This document shows, piece by piece, positions 9,254-19,369 of a stretch of 64,000 bases of DNA (position 1 is the stretch's first letter; each line of letters begins with the position of its first letter). The stretch is taken from positions 1 through 64,000 of the forward strand of contig JAEEVC010000015.1 in assembly GCA_016287075.1 (NCBI GenBank). Direction: 5' to 3'. The DNA is from Bacteroidales bacterium (GTDB taxonomy: Bacteria; Bacteroidota; Bacteroidia; Bacteroidales; UBA932). The position numbers and the translations under genes were made by a program. The notes below the pieces were generated by a model, which was given only the letters and a program-made list of their open reading frames with translations, ran no database searches and was not told the DNA's origin.

Positions 9254-10507
9254 TCAATCCCTCCTGAAAATATCCCGCGTATACACCTTCCCCGCGACGT
9301 CGTCGAGGGCGGGGTCGTAGCGGTTGGCGATGATGGCGTCCGACTGGGCCTTGAAGGCGGCGAGGTCGTTGACGACCCGGGAGCCGAAGAAGGTCGTGCC
9401 GTCCGGGAGGGAGGGTTCATAGACGATGACGCGGGCACCCTTGGCCTTGATGCGCTTCATGATGCCCTGGATGGCGCTCTGGCGGAAGTTGTCGGAGCCG
9501 GTCTTCATGGTCAGGCGGTAGACGCCCACCGTGACCTCGCGCTCGCCGTCGGCGGACCATTCGTTGCGGCCCGTGTAGCTGTAGTAGCCGGCCTTTTCGA
9601 GGACACGGTCGGCGATGTAGTCCTTGCGGGTGCGGTTGCTCTCGACGATGGCCTTGATGAGGTTTTCGGGGACATCGTTGAAATTGGCCAGCAGCTGCTT
9701 CGTGTCCTTCGGAAGGCAGTAGCCGCCGTAGCCGAAGCTGGGATTGTTGTAATGGGAACCGATGCGGGGATCCAGGCAGACGCCCTCGATAATCGCCCGG
9801 GTATCAAGGCCTTTCATCTCCGCGTAGGTATCCAGTTCATTGAAATAGCTGACCCGCAGCGCCAGGTAGGTGTTGGCGAACAGCTTTACCGCCTCGGCCT
9901 CGGTCGAGCCCATCAGGAGCACCGGCACATCCGCCCGGACGGCGCCTTCCCGAAGGAGACCGGCGAAGGTGCGGGCGGCGTCGGAGAGGTCCGGATCGCT
10001 GCCCACGATGATGCGGCTGGGGTAGAGGTTGTCATACAGGGCCTTGCCTTCGCGGAGGAACTCGGGCGAGAAGAGGATGCGCGGTGCCTCCGCCCCGTCG
10101 CCGCTGCCGCTGGTGAATCGCTCCCGGATCCCCCGGGTATAGCCGACCGGCACGGTGGACTTGACCACCATCACCGCGGCGGGATTGACCTCCATCACCA
10201 GGCGGATGACCTCCTCGACATGGGAGGTGTCGAAGAAATTCCGGACGGGATCATAATTGGTGGGCGCCGCGATGACCACGAACGCCGCATCCCGGTACGC
10301 TGCCCGCCCGTCCAGGGTCGCCGTGAGGTCCAGCTCCGCCTCCCGGAAATACTGCTCGATATACGCGTCGGCGATGGGACTCTCCCGGCGGTTGATCTTA
10401 TCCACCTTCTCCGGGATGATGTCCACGGCCACGACCTCATTCCGCTGCGCCAGCAACGTCGCAAGCGACATGCCCACATACCCAGTACCCGCTACTGCAA
10501 TTTTCAT
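9254..10507 (-). CDS. ugd: UDP-glucose 6-dehydrogenase / nucleotide-sugar dehydrogenase
   Basis: [53 protein letters not shown] active-site motif. Confidence 0.92.
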   Translation of the reverse strand: MKIAVAGTGYVGMSLATLLAQRNEVVAVDIIPEKVDKINRRESPIADAYIEQYFREAELDLTATLDGRAAYRDAAFVVIAAPTNYDPVRNFFDTSHVEEVIRLVMEVNPAAVMVVKSTVPVGYTRGIRERFTSGSGDGAEAPRILFSPEFLREGKALYDNLYPSRIIVGSDPDLSDAARTFAGLLREGAVRADVPVLLMGSTEAEAVKLFANTYLALRVSYFNELDTYAEMKGLDTRAIIEGVCLDPRIGSHYNNPSFGYGGYCLPKDTKQLLANFNDVPENLIKAIVESNRTRKDYIADRVLEKAGYYSYTGRNEWSADGEREVTVGVYRLTMKTGSDNFRQSAIQGIMKRIKAKGARVIVYEPSLPDGTTFFGSRVVNDLAAFKAQSDAIIANRYDPALDDVAGKVYTRDIFRRD

Positions 10508-10640
10508 AAGTGATAATCAGCTGGTTATGCTTACTCCTGGCTCCCAAAAGCCAATACCTCCCATTCCCCGCGCACCGAACGCATGCAGGGACGGGAACAC
10601 CTCGGATTCCATCCTCTCCAGGATTTCCTGCGAAGTGTTT

Positions 10641-10659
10641 TTATAGGTTAAACCTATAA
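10641..10659. promoter_or_regulatory. 19-bp near-perfect palindrome, possible operator
   Basis: TTATAGGTT-A-AACCTATAA, 9-bp arms around one base. Confidence 0.45.
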
Positions 10660-10695
10660 ACAAACAAAAATACAAATAATTCTTGTCAGAATCAA

Positions 10696-10768
10696 CTATT
10701 CCGGCAAACAAACCCGACAATTCGGTAAACAATCCCGACAAATCGGCAAACAATCCCGACAAATCGCG
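10696..10768. repeat. 21-22-bp tandem repeat (cCGACAAATCGGCAAACAATc)
   Basis: About 3.5 degenerate copies of (t/c)cGGCAAACAAtCCCGACAA(a/t)T read directly. Confidence 0.8.
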
Positions 10769-10879
10769 CGAAAAGTTTGTCGGCGGTTGTCATTTCTGCG
10801 CCAGCACGGTGAAAAAAGTTGGTTGGGTTTGCTGTTTTTTGTTGTTTCCGGCATCTTTCCCTGCACCGGCACTGTGAAC

Positions 10880-11021
10880 CGCGGGCAGAACCGCCTCTCC
10901 GTGCCCGCCACGATAGCATTTTCCCCCCGCCGCGGGCAGAACCGCCTCTCCATGCCCGCCGCGATAGCATCTCCACTTCGCCGCGGGCAGAACCGCCCCT
11001 CCGTGCCCGCCACGATAGCAT
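10880..11021. repeat. GC-rich ~51-bp repeat, cluster 1 (3 units)
   Basis: Units starting at about 10880, 10930 and 10981: cgcgggcagaaccgcc(t/c)ctcc(g/a)tgcccgcc(a/g)cgatagcat with gcgggca/tgcccgc inverted repeat. Confidence 0.9.
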
Positions 11022-11193
11022 CTCCCAACGCGAACGCAATCGCTGCCAACAATTGTTGCTTTCGCAGCACTGTGAGGAGCATCGACAGGCATTATCTGCA
11101 CGCGAGCGCAATGACGAGGTCGTTATTTTGCTTTCACTGATAAGCTGTCTCCGTGAATTGCACCTTCCAACCTATGACCAGCATTATCCACCC

Positions 11194-11445
11194 CGCCGCG
11201 GGCAGAACCGCCTCTCCGTGCCCGCCACGATAGCATTTCCACTTCGCCGCGGGCAAGACAGCCCCTCCGTGCCCGCCACGATAGCATTTTCCCCCCGCCG
11301 CGAGCAAAACTGCCCCTCTATGCCCGCAACGATAGCATTTTCCCCCCGTCGCGGGCAAAACAGCCCCTCTATGCCCGCCACGATAGCATTTCTCCCCCCG
11401 CCGCGGGCGAAAGAGCCCCTCCATGCCCGCCGCAACGCATTGCCT
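11194..11445. repeat. GC-rich ~51-bp repeat, cluster 2 (5 units)
   Basis: Units starting at about 11196, 11247, 11298, 11349 and 11401, same consensus as cluster 1, degenerating rightwards. Confidence 0.9.
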
Positions 11446-11513
11446 CTCTGCCACGGGTCTGCGTGCAGGGCATTAGCATGTGGGGAGGGGTTGCGTTTTT
11501 CGGGGAAGCGGCG

Positions 11514-11521
11514 TATATTTG
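11514..11521 (+). promoter_or_regulatory. Bacteroidetes -7 element TATATTTG
   Basis: TAnnTTTG match ending 7 nt before the ATG at 11528. Confidence 0.55.
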
Positions 11522-11527
11522 TGAGCA

Positions 11528-14500
11528 ATGAAAGAGAAGGATCCATACGGGGAGTTTCTGCGGTCGGTCAGGTGTTTCCTGCCGCAGGAGCGGGTCTATA
11601 CCGACCTGATCCGGCGGTTTGCCTGGGGGACGGACGCCAGTTTTTACCGGCTGGTGCCCCGGATTGTGATCCGGAGCGAAAGCGAGGAGGAGGTGGCGCA
11701 GATCCTTGCGGAGGCGCATGCGTGGCGCCTGCCGGTCACCTTCCGGGCCGCGGGGACGAGCCTGTCCGGGCAGGCCCTCAGCGACAGTATTCTCATTGTC
11801 GCTGGAAAGAGTTGGGAGAAAAGCACTTATCACGAAGATACGACAGTAACGCTTCAACCGGGGATTGTCGGTGCGGAGGTCAACCGGAGGCTGGCGCCGC
11901 ACGGGCGGAAATTCGGCCCGGACCCGGCTTCGATCGGGAGCGCAATGGTCGGCGGCATCGTGATGAACAATGCCTCCGGGATGAGCTGCGGGACCCACGC
12001 GAACAGCGACCGCTGCCTGGTCAGCGCGCGTCTGGTCCTGCCGGACGGGACGGTGCTCGACACCGGGTCGGCGGCGAGCCGCTCCGCCTTCCGGCAGCGG
12101 CATCCGGAGCTGCTCTCCGGCATCGAAAAACTGCGGGACGAGATCCGCGCCGACGCCGCGCTTTCCGAGCGAATCCGATACAAATATTCAATCAAGAATG
12201 TAACGGGGCTCAATCTCTTACCGTTCATTACCTATAGCGATCCTTTCGATATTGTCGCCCACCTGATGGTGGGGTCGGAGGGGACGCTGGCCTTCCTCAG
12301 CGAGGTGCGGATGACCACCCTGCCGGTGGCGCCGTTCAAGGCGAGCGCGATGATCTATTTCCCCTCCATCCGGATGGCGGCGGAGGCGGTCGTGGCCCTG
12401 CGGAAAGAGCGGATCACGGCGGCCGAGCTGCTCGATATCCGCTCGCTGGTCGCCGTCAATGATCCCCACCTGGACGGGTATGGGCTCAAGGGCAGAGTCT
12501 TCCGGCGCGACCCGGCTGTGCCGGCGCAGAACGATCCGGCCGCGGAGGAGAATCCGATGGTCCGGGAGAGCCGCTTCCGGCCCTTCCCGTCCGCGTCCAG
12601 ACCGGAGGAGATGGGCCTCATCGATCTCTCCGATCTCACGGCCGTCCTCACGCAGACGGAGGCGCAGATCCATGAGGAACTGATTGCGCAAATCGCTCGT
12701 ATCCAGGCGGTTCTGGAGCCCTTTGGCGTGGATGTGGATTTCAGCGAGGACCCTGCGGTCACGGCCGGCTACTGGGCCATCCGCGCCGGCATCTTCCCGG
12801 CGGTCGGCGGCCTGCGGAAGGAGGGAACGACCTGCCTGATCGAGGATGTCGCCTTCCATATCGAGGACCTTCCCGCCGCGACGGAGGATCTCTCCGCCCT
12901 GCTGGACAGGCATGGCTACGACGATTCCTGCATTTATGGCCATGCTTTAGAAGGGAACTTCCATTTTATTATCAATCAATCATTTGCAACAGAGGCCGAT
13001 GTGCGGAGATACGAGGCCATGATCCGCGATGTGGCGAAGATGGTCGTCGGCAAATACGACGGCTCCCTCAAGGCGGAACACGGCACCGGCCGCAACATGG
13101 CCCCTTTCGTCCGCCTCGAGTGGGGCGACAAGGCGTTCTCCGTCATGCAGCGCGTGAAGGCGCTGTTCGACCCCGACGGCATCCTCAACCCCGGCGTCAT
13201 CTTCAACGACGACCCGGAATGCTTCATCAAGGATTTCAAGGCCTTGCCGGTGCTGCGGCCGGACCTTCCCGCCGGCTCCGCCGCCAGCGAAGCCGCCGGC
13301 GGGCCCGATGATGCCGTCCGCGAGGCCTACCGCCAGCTCAACAAGTGCATCGAATGCGGTTTCTGCGAGGTCAACTGCGTCTCCTGCGGCTTCACCCTGT
13401 CCTCCCGCACCCGCATCGCCGTCCAGCGTGAAATCGCCCGCCTGCGCAGCGATGAACCCATTGACGGCATGGACCCGGCGACCCGGAAACGGTGGCTGGA
13501 GGAGCTGGAGCGGGGATACCGGTATGCTGGCGACGAGACTTGCGCGGCGGACGGGCTGTGCTCGAGCTCATGCCCCATGGGCATCAATGTCGCCGACCTG
13601 ACGCATGAACTCCGGCGCGAGAGACTGTCTGCAGCCGGCCGTGCCCTGGGGGCATTCACAGCCAATCATTTCCACAGCGCCAAGACCGCCATCCGCGGTG
13701 CCCTCCGCCTCGCCTCTCTCGGCCAGGCCGTCATTGGCACGGGCGGCATGGCCACGCTCGGCACCGCCCTTCACAAGGGCCTCGCCCTCCCCCTCTGGAC
13801 GCCCGCCACGCCCCGCGCCTACAATGCCTCCCGGGCCCTGTCGTCCGGGAAAACGGCCCTCTGCGAAGACGGGCGGCAGGAAAGCCGGACCGAATGTTCC
13901 CCGCGCAAGGTCGTCTATTTCCCGAGCTGCCTGAACCAGATGATGGGGCTCCCGGCCGATCCGAAACTGCGCTCCCGGCAGCCGCGCACTGAACCGCAGA
14001 CCCAAAGCCCGCTCACCGGATCGCGCCCGATTGCCGGACTGCTGCCCCGGCGCCCCCTCGCCGAAGAGACCGTCGCCCTCCTGCAAAAGGCCGGCTACGA
14101 AGTCATCTTCCCCGAGCACATGGACAGCCTGTGCTGCGGGATGATCTGGGAGAGCAAGGGAATGCCGGAAACCGCCGACAGGAAAACGGCCGAACTGGAA
14201 GCGGCCCTATGGAAGGCCTCCGAGGGCGGCAAGTACCCGGTCCTCTGTGACCAGAGCCCCTGCCTCCACCGGATGCGCGCGAAAATCCAGCGGATGAAAC
14301 TCTATGAACCTGTGGAGTTTATCCATGATTACCTGATGGACCACTTGCGCTTCCGGCAGATTGACGGCACGGTGGCCGTCCACATCACCTGCTCCACCCG
14401 GCTGATGGGCCTCGGCGACAAACTCGTCTCCCTCGCCCGCCGCTGCGCCAGCCAGGTCATCGTCCCCGACGGGGTCGGCTGCTGCGGCTTCGCCGGTGAC

Positions 14501-14821
14501 AAGGGGATGACCCGTCCCGAACTCAATGCCTATGCTCTGCGGAAACTCCGCGCCCAGGTGAACCCGGCCGCCGCGCCAGAAACCAGCGCTGCGCCAAACC
14601 CGGCCGCCGCTGCGCCAGAAAACGCCACTTCGCCAGAAACCGCCACTGCGCCAGAAACCGCCGCTGCATCAGCACCCGCCGCCGCCGGCTACTCCAACAG
14701 CCGCACCTGCGAGATCGGCCTCACAAGCCACAGCGGAATCCCCTACCAATCCATCGTTTACCTCGTCAACGCCTGCACGGAGCCGGAGGATCAGTCTTCC
14801 ATCACCGGGCGGATGAGATAG
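11528..14821 (+). CDS. FAD-binding / Fe-S oxidoreductase (D-lactate dehydrogenase / GlcD-GlpC-like fusion)
   Basis: RAAGTSLSGQALSDSILI (FAD_binding_4), LKAEHGTGRNMAPFV, CIECGFCEVNCVSCGF and CAADGLCSSSCPMGINV 4Fe-4S motifs, CCG-type C-terminus. Confidence 0.88.
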   Translation: MKEKDPYGEFLRSVRCFLPQERVYTDLIRRFAWGTDASFYRLVPRIVIRSESEEEVAQILAEAHAWRLPVTFRAAGTSLSGQALSDSILIVAGKSWEKSTYHEDTTVTLQPGIVGAEVNRRLAPHGRKFGPDPASIGSAMVGGIVMNNASGMSCGTHANSDRCLVSARLVLPDGTVLDTGSAASRSAFRQRHPELLSGIEKLRDEIRADAALSERIRYKYSIKNVTGLNLLPFITYSDPFDIVAHLMVGSEGTLAFLSEVRMTTLPVAPFKASAMIYFPSIRMAAEAVVALRKERITAAELLDIRSLVAVNDPHLDGYGLKGRVFRRDPAVPAQNDPAAEENPMVRESRFRPFPSASRPEEMGLIDLSDLTAVLTQTEAQIHEELIAQIARIQAVLEPFGVDVDFSEDPAVTAGYWAIRAGIFPAVGGLRKEGTTCLIEDVAFHIEDLPAATEDLSALLDRHGYDDSCIYGHALEGNFHFIINQSFATEADVRRYEAMIRDVAKMVVGKYDGSLKAEHGTGRNMAPFVRLEWGDKAFSVMQRVKALFDPDGILNPGVIFNDDPECFIKDFKALPVLRPDLPAGSAASEAAGGPDDAVREAYRQLNKCIECGFCEVNCVSCGFTLSSRTRIAVQREIARLRSDEPIDGMDPATRKRWLEELERGYRYAGDETCAADGLCSSSCPMGINVADLTHELRRERLSAAGRALGAFTANHFHSAKTAIRGALRLASLGQAVIGTGGMATLGTALHKGLALPLWTPATPRAYNASRALSSGKTALCEDGRQESRTECSPRKVVYFPSCLNQMMGLPADPKLRSRQPRTEPQTQSPLTGSRPIAGLLPRRPLAEETVALLQKAGYEVIFPEHMDSLCCGMIWESKGMPETADRKTAELEAALWKASEGGKYPVLCDQSPCLHRMRAKIQRMKLYEPVEFIHDYLMDHLRFRQIDGTVAVHITCSTRLMGLGDKLVSLARRCASQVIVPDGVGCCGFAGDKGMTRPELNAYALRKLRAQVNPAAAPETSAAPNPAAAAPENATSPETATAPETAAASAPAAAGYSNSRTCEIGLTSHSGIPYQSIVYLVNACTEPEDQSSITGRMR

Positions 14822-15588
14822 CCGTTGGAACGGTAGCTGTAGCCCAGGATGGAGCCGGTGGACGAGATGGTGAGATGAAGCGCATTGTGAGCCTCTTCAT
14901 GGCCCTCGGAAGCGGTCCAGTACATGCCCCTTTTTTCTTTGTCCCGGTCAGGAATCAGGGCATAGGAAAACCCGCCCGCCGGGAAGAAGAGTTCGTTGCC
15001 GGTCGCGCGCTGGACGATCTTGAGGCCATGGATGCTGACGCCGTCCTCCGACATCTCGGCCCAAGGAATCCATTCATACGCGGGATTGTCCTTCAAGGCG
15101 AGCAGCGCATTAATCTCTACCTCCGTCATCATCCGCCAGGAACCGCCGAGAAGGACATGCGCGGCGTCATCTTCCGGCAGGAGGGTCGTCAATCCGTCCG
15201 GTCCCTCGGGCCTGGCGGAACGGTCCCAGTAAAGGGTCTGGGACTTCGGGCAATACTTGGTCAGCCGGTACTCACTCTTGTTGGCATACTTGTAAGAGGG
15301 CATATCATAGCCCTTTTCCTTTCCCTCCTTCCATGCGAGCGGGGACAGGCTGGCGTAATAGGGCTCCGTCTCTCCCCAGGCATAATAATCGCCGATCTCG
15401 ACGATGGACGACGCGCCGAGATTGCACGCGGCGAACTTGAGGTTGTAGGTCGTTCCGTCCTCGCGGGTGATAATCAGGCCGATATCGACCACGGAGTCGC
15501 GCTTTCCGGAGGGTTTGGGATCCTTGTTGCAGGAAACCACGGGCAGTGCAAGCACTGCGGCCAGGAACAGATAGACAAGCTTTTTCAT
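14791..15588 (-). CDS. FISUMP-like lipoprotein
   Basis: Lipobox LPVVSCNKD; KFAACNLGASSIVEIGDYYAWGETEPYY and YWTASEGHEEAHNALHLTIS...YLIRPVMED. Confidence 0.7.
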   Translation of the reverse strand: MKKLVYLFLAAVLALPVVSCNKDPKPSGKRDSVVDIGLIITREDGTTYNLKFAACNLGASSIVEIGDYYAWGETEPYYASLSPLAWKEGKEKGYDMPSYKYANKSEYRLTKYCPKSQTLYWDRSARPEGPDGLTTLLPEDDAAHVLLGGSWRMMTEVEINALLALKDNPAYEWIPWAEMSEDGVSIHGLKIVQRATGNELFFPAGGFSYALIPDRDKEKRGMYWTASEGHEEAHNALHLTISSTGSILGYSYRSNGYLIRPVMED

Positions 15589-15609
15589 ATGTACGTCAAT
15601 TAAGGGTTC

Positions 15610-17616
15610 CTATCCGACAATCTGGTTGCCGGTAAACAGTTCATAGTATTTGCCCCGCTGCTCCAGGAGTTCCCAGTGCTTGCCGCGCTCGATGATGCGG
15701 CCATGGTCGAGGACCATGATGTAGTCGGCGTTCCGGACGGTGGAGAGGCGGTGGGCGATGACGAAGGTCGTGCGGCCTTTCATAAGCGAGTCCATGCCCT
15801 GCTGGATCAGGCGCTCGGTGCGGGTATCGATGGAGGAGGTGGCCTCGTCGAGGATCAGCACAGGCGGGTCCGCGACCGCGGCACGGGCGATGGCGAGCAG
15901 CTGTCGTTCGCCCTGACTGAGGTTGCCGCCATCCGCAGAAAGAACTGTGTCATAACCGTTTGGCAGGCGGCGGATAAAGGGGTCGGCGCAGACGAGACGG
16001 GCCGCGGCGCGGCATTCTTCGTCGGTCGCATCCAGCCGGCCGTAGCGGATGTTGTCGAGGACGGTGCCGCTGAAGAGATGGGTCTCCTGAAGGACCATCC
16101 CGAGACTCCGGCGCAGGGATTCCTTCGCGATGGAGGCGACGTCGAAGCCGTCGTAGGTGATGCGCCCGTCCTGGATCTCGTAGAAGCGGTTGATGAGGTT
16201 CGTGATGGTGGTCTTCCCCGCCCCGGTGCCGCCCACAAAGGCGATCTTCTGGCCGGGATAGGCCGTCAGGTTGATATCGTAAAGCACCTGTTTCCCAGGT
16301 ACATAGCCGAAGTCCACGTCGCTCAGGGAGACGAGGCCTTCGAGCCGTTTCAGCGCGCCGGAGGGGGTCTTCCAGGCCCAGAGGCCGGTCCGCTGCGGCA
16401 CTTCGACGAGGTCATCGCCCACGTTCGGAGCGGGAGACGGCGCCGCATTTACCAGCGTCACCACGCCCGCATCGGGCTCGATGGCCTCGTCAAGCAGGGC
16501 ATAGAGCCGGTCGGTACCGGCGGACGCCATGACGATGCTGTTGATCTCGTTGGAAATCTGGGTGACCGGGCGCGTGAAATTGCGCTGGAGGGTCAGGAAC
16601 GAGACGAGCGTTCCGAGCGTCAGCATGGCGCCGTTCAGCCCGCCGAGGTACCATGCCGTCCATCCGGCCGCACTGCCCACGCCCAGCGTCCCGCTCGCGC
16701 CCATCGCCAGCACGGCACCGACGACGGCGAGGAGGACATAGGCGAAATTGCTGATATTGGAGTTGACCGGCATGATGATGTTGCCGATCTTGTTGGCGTT
16801 GTCCACGCTGGAGCGCAGCTGCTCATTCAGTTTCTCGAACGCCGCAACCGCCTCATCTTCATGGCAATAGACCTTGACGACCTTCTGGCCGGTGACCATC
16901 TCCTCGATGAAGCCGTTGACGAGGCCTAGGTTGCGCTGGCGCTCGACGAAGTATTTTTTCGAGAGCTTGCCGAGGCTGGTCGTGGTCTTGAACATGAGCC
17001 AGGCCATGACGATGCTGACGAGGGTCAGCGGGAGGCTCAGCACGACCATGCTCAAGAAGGTTGCGATGATGGTCGCGAGCGACTTGACGAGGTTCGGGAT
17101 GCTGCTCCCGATCACCTGCCGGAGGGTATCGACATCGTTGGTATAGACCGACATGATGTCGCCGTGGGCATGGTTGTCGAAATAGCGGAGCGGAAGGTCC
17201 TGCATATGCCGGAAGAGGTCCTCGCGGAGTTTCCGCATGGTCCCCTGCCCGACCTGGATCATCAGGAAGTTGCTCAGATAGCCCGCCACGATGCCGGCGA
17301 GGAGGATGGCCCCGAGGCGGACGAGGGCCAGGGCGAGCGGCCCGTAGTCCGGACCGGCGCCGACCCCTGCGAACAGGCCCGTCGGCCGGGAGAGCATCGG
17401 CGTGATGTAATCGTCGATGAGCGTCCGCGTGAAGAGCGAGGAGGCAAGCGATGTCACCGAGGTGACGAGGATGCAGAGCAGTACGATGCCGATCCGGACC
17501 TTGTAGTGCCGGAAGACGTAGCGGAAGAGCCGCCAGACGGTCGTGGCCCCTTTCAGGTCCTTGAGCGTGGCGCCGCCGCGCGGGCGGTCTCCCCTGGGTT
17601 GGAATCCGGGTGCCAT
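15610..17616 (-). CDS. ABC exporter, fused permease/ATPase (subunit B)
   Basis: Walker A GGTGAGKTT, signature LSQGERQLLAIARA, Walker B VLILDEATSSID; start set at MAPGFQPRGD (CAT 17614-17616). Confidence 0.9.
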   Translation of the reverse strand: MAPGFQPRGDRPRGGATLKDLKGATTVWRLFRYVFRHYKVRIGIVLLCILVTSVTSLASSLFTRTLIDDYITPMLSRPTGLFAGVGAGPDYGPLALALVRLGAILLAGIVAGYLSNFLMIQVGQGTMRKLREDLFRHMQDLPLRYFDNHAHGDIMSVYTNDVDTLRQVIGSSIPNLVKSLATIIATFLSMVVLSLPLTLVSIVMAWLMFKTTTSLGKLSKKYFVERQRNLGLVNGFIEEMVTGQKVVKVYCHEDEAVAAFEKLNEQLRSSVDNANKIGNIIMPVNSNISNFAYVLLAVVGAVLAMGASGTLGVGSAAGWTAWYLGGLNGAMLTLGTLVSFLTLQRNFTRPVTQISNEINSIVMASAGTDRLYALLDEAIEPDAGVVTLVNAAPSPAPNVGDDLVEVPQRTGLWAWKTPSGALKRLEGLVSLSDVDFGYVPGKQVLYDINLTAYPGQKIAFVGGTGAGKTTITNLINRFYEIQDGRITYDGFDVASIAKESLRRSLGMVLQETHLFSGTVLDNIRYGRLDATDEECRAAARLVCADPFIRRLPNGYDTVLSADGGNLSQGERQLLAIARAAVADPPVLILDEATSSIDTRTERLIQQGMDSLMKGRTTFVIAHRLSTVRNADYIMVLDHGRIIERGKHWELLEQRGKYYELFTGNQIVG

Positions 17617-17620
17617 GGCG

Positions 17621-19360
17621 CTACCTCCCGTCGAAATCGCCTTCTCCGCCGCTCGTCTGCATCTCGTAGATCTCGCGGTAGATGGCATTGGTTCTCAGTA
17701 AGTTCTCGTGCGTGTCAAAGCCGCTGACGCGGCCGTTGTCCATCACGATGATCCGGTCTGCGTCCTTGATGGAAAGGATGCGCTGGGAGATGATCAGGCG
17801 GGTGACGCCGGGGATGCGGGCCGCGAAGGTCTCGCGGATCCGCGCGTCCGTCGCGGTGTCCACCGCCGAGGTGGAGTCGTCGAGCACCAGCACTTTCGGG
17901 CGCTTCAGCAGGGCACGGGCGATGCAGAGCCGCTGCCGCTGGCCGCCGGAGACATTGGTGCCGCCTTGGTCGATGAGGGTCTCGTAGCCGTCGGGCATTT
18001 CGCGGATGAATTCATCCGCACAGGCCTGCCGGCAGGCTTCCACGCATTCCTCGTACGTGGCGTCCGGCCGCCCCCAGCGGAGATTCTCGAGGATGGTGCC
18101 GGAGAAGAGCGTGCTCTTCTGGAGGACCATCGCGACCTCCCAGCGGAGCGTCTTCATGTCGTAGGCGCGGACATCCCGGCCGCCGACGCGGACGCTTCCC
18201 TCCGAGACGTCGTAGAGGCGCGCGACGAGCGCGGCGAGGGTGGATTTGCCGCTGCCGGTACCGCCGATGACGCCGACGGTCTCCCCCGCGTCGATATGGA
18301 GGCTGATGTCTTCCAGGGCATAGTCGCCGCCCTGCGTGTAGGAGAAATAGACGTGGTCGAAATCGATGCTGCCGTCCGGGACGACCGTGACCGGCTCGTC
18401 CGGATTGGCCATATCCGGCTCTTCGTCAATCACTTCCACAATCCGCACCGCGCTGGCGTAGCTCTGCGTCAACTGGACGAAGACCATCGAGAGCATCATC
18501 AGTCCGGAGAGGACCGTCATGATGTAACTGAACAGCGAGGTCAGCTGTCCGGTGGTCAGCGAACCCTCGACGATGAAATGGGCCCCGTACCAGCTCAGGG
18601 CGATGGTGCAGCCGTTGACGACCAGGTTCATCACCGGATGGTTCAGGGCCATCAGGCTCTCGGCCCGGACATTCATCGTGAAGAGCGACAGGGCGGCCCT
18701 GTCGAACTTGGAGATCTCATGGTGCTCCCGGACGAAGGCCTTGACCACCCGGATCGCCGATACGTTCTCCTGGACCACGGCGTTGAGCGCATCGACCTTC
18801 TGGAGGATCTCCTTGAAAAGTTTCGCCACGCGGGTGATCAGCACGGTCAGGAAGATGGCCAGGACGAGCATGGCCACCAGGAAGATGAGGCTCAGCCGCC
18901 GGTGGATGAAGAAGCACATCACCAGGGCCGAGACCATGTTGAGCGGTGCCCGGAAAGAGGTCCTGAGCAGCGTCTGGAAGGCATTCTGGATGCTGGAGAC
19001 GTCCGTCGTCATCCGCGTGACCAGGCCGGCCGTGGAGAATTTGTCGATGTCGGAGAAGGAGAAGCGCTGGATGTTCCGGTACATCGCCAGGCGCAGGTTC
19101 GCGGCCAGTCCGGTGCTGGAATAGGCGGCGAAGCGGCCGGCGAGGAAACCGAATACGAGGCTGAGGAAGGCCAGGATGAGCATGATGCCGCCGTAGCGGA
19201 GCACGGCGCGCAGGTCTCCCGCGTTGATCCCCTTGTCGATGATGGAGGCGGTGACATAGGGGATGAAAATCCACAGCACCACTTCAGCCGTCGTCCAGAC
19301 CGGAGTGAGCAGGGCCGGCCACTTGTACTGCCGGACTTCGCGCAGGAGGGTCTTCAGCAT
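17621..19360 (-). CDS. ABC exporter, fused permease/ATPase (subunit A)
   Basis: Walker A GGTGSGKST, signature VSGGQRQRLCIARAL; degenerate Walker B VLVLDDSTSAVD suggests a heterodimeric exporter. Confidence 0.9.
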   Translation of the reverse strand: MLKTLLREVRQYKWPALLTPVWTTAEVVLWIFIPYVTASIIDKGINAGDLRAVLRYGGIMLILAFLSLVFGFLAGRFAAYSSTGLAANLRLAMYRNIQRFSFSDIDKFSTAGLVTRMTTDVSSIQNAFQTLLRTSFRAPLNMVSALVMCFFIHRRLSLIFLVAMLVLAIFLTVLITRVAKLFKEILQKVDALNAVVQENVSAIRVVKAFVREHHEISKFDRAALSLFTMNVRAESLMALNHPVMNLVVNGCTIALSWYGAHFIVEGSLTTGQLTSLFSYIMTVLSGLMMLSMVFVQLTQSYASAVRIVEVIDEEPDMANPDEPVTVVPDGSIDFDHVYFSYTQGGDYALEDISLHIDAGETVGVIGGTGSGKSTLAALVARLYDVSEGSVRVGGRDVRAYDMKTLRWEVAMVLQKSTLFSGTILENLRWGRPDATYEECVEACRQACADEFIREMPDGYETLIDQGGTNVSGGQRQRLCIARALLKRPKVLVLDDSTSAVDTATDARIRETFAARIPGVTRLIISQRILSIKDADRIIVMDNGRVSGFDTHENLLRTNAIYREIYEMQTSGGEGDFDGR

Positions 19361-19369
19361 CGGGCGCGC

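Noticed and set aside
10880-11445. CRISPR array
   Set aside because: Nearly the whole 51-bp unit is conserved, with no unique 30-40-bp spacers, and no cas genes in the window.
10819-12237. 472-aa plus-strand ORF starting in the repeat clusters
   Set aside because: Reads through tandem repeats and then out of frame over the oxidoreductase gene.
15610-19360. Two-subunit ABC exporter as part of the peptide-export system
   Set aside because: Possible, but it sits with the glycan and FISUMP genes, 25 kb from the PqqD cassette; nothing in the sequence links them.
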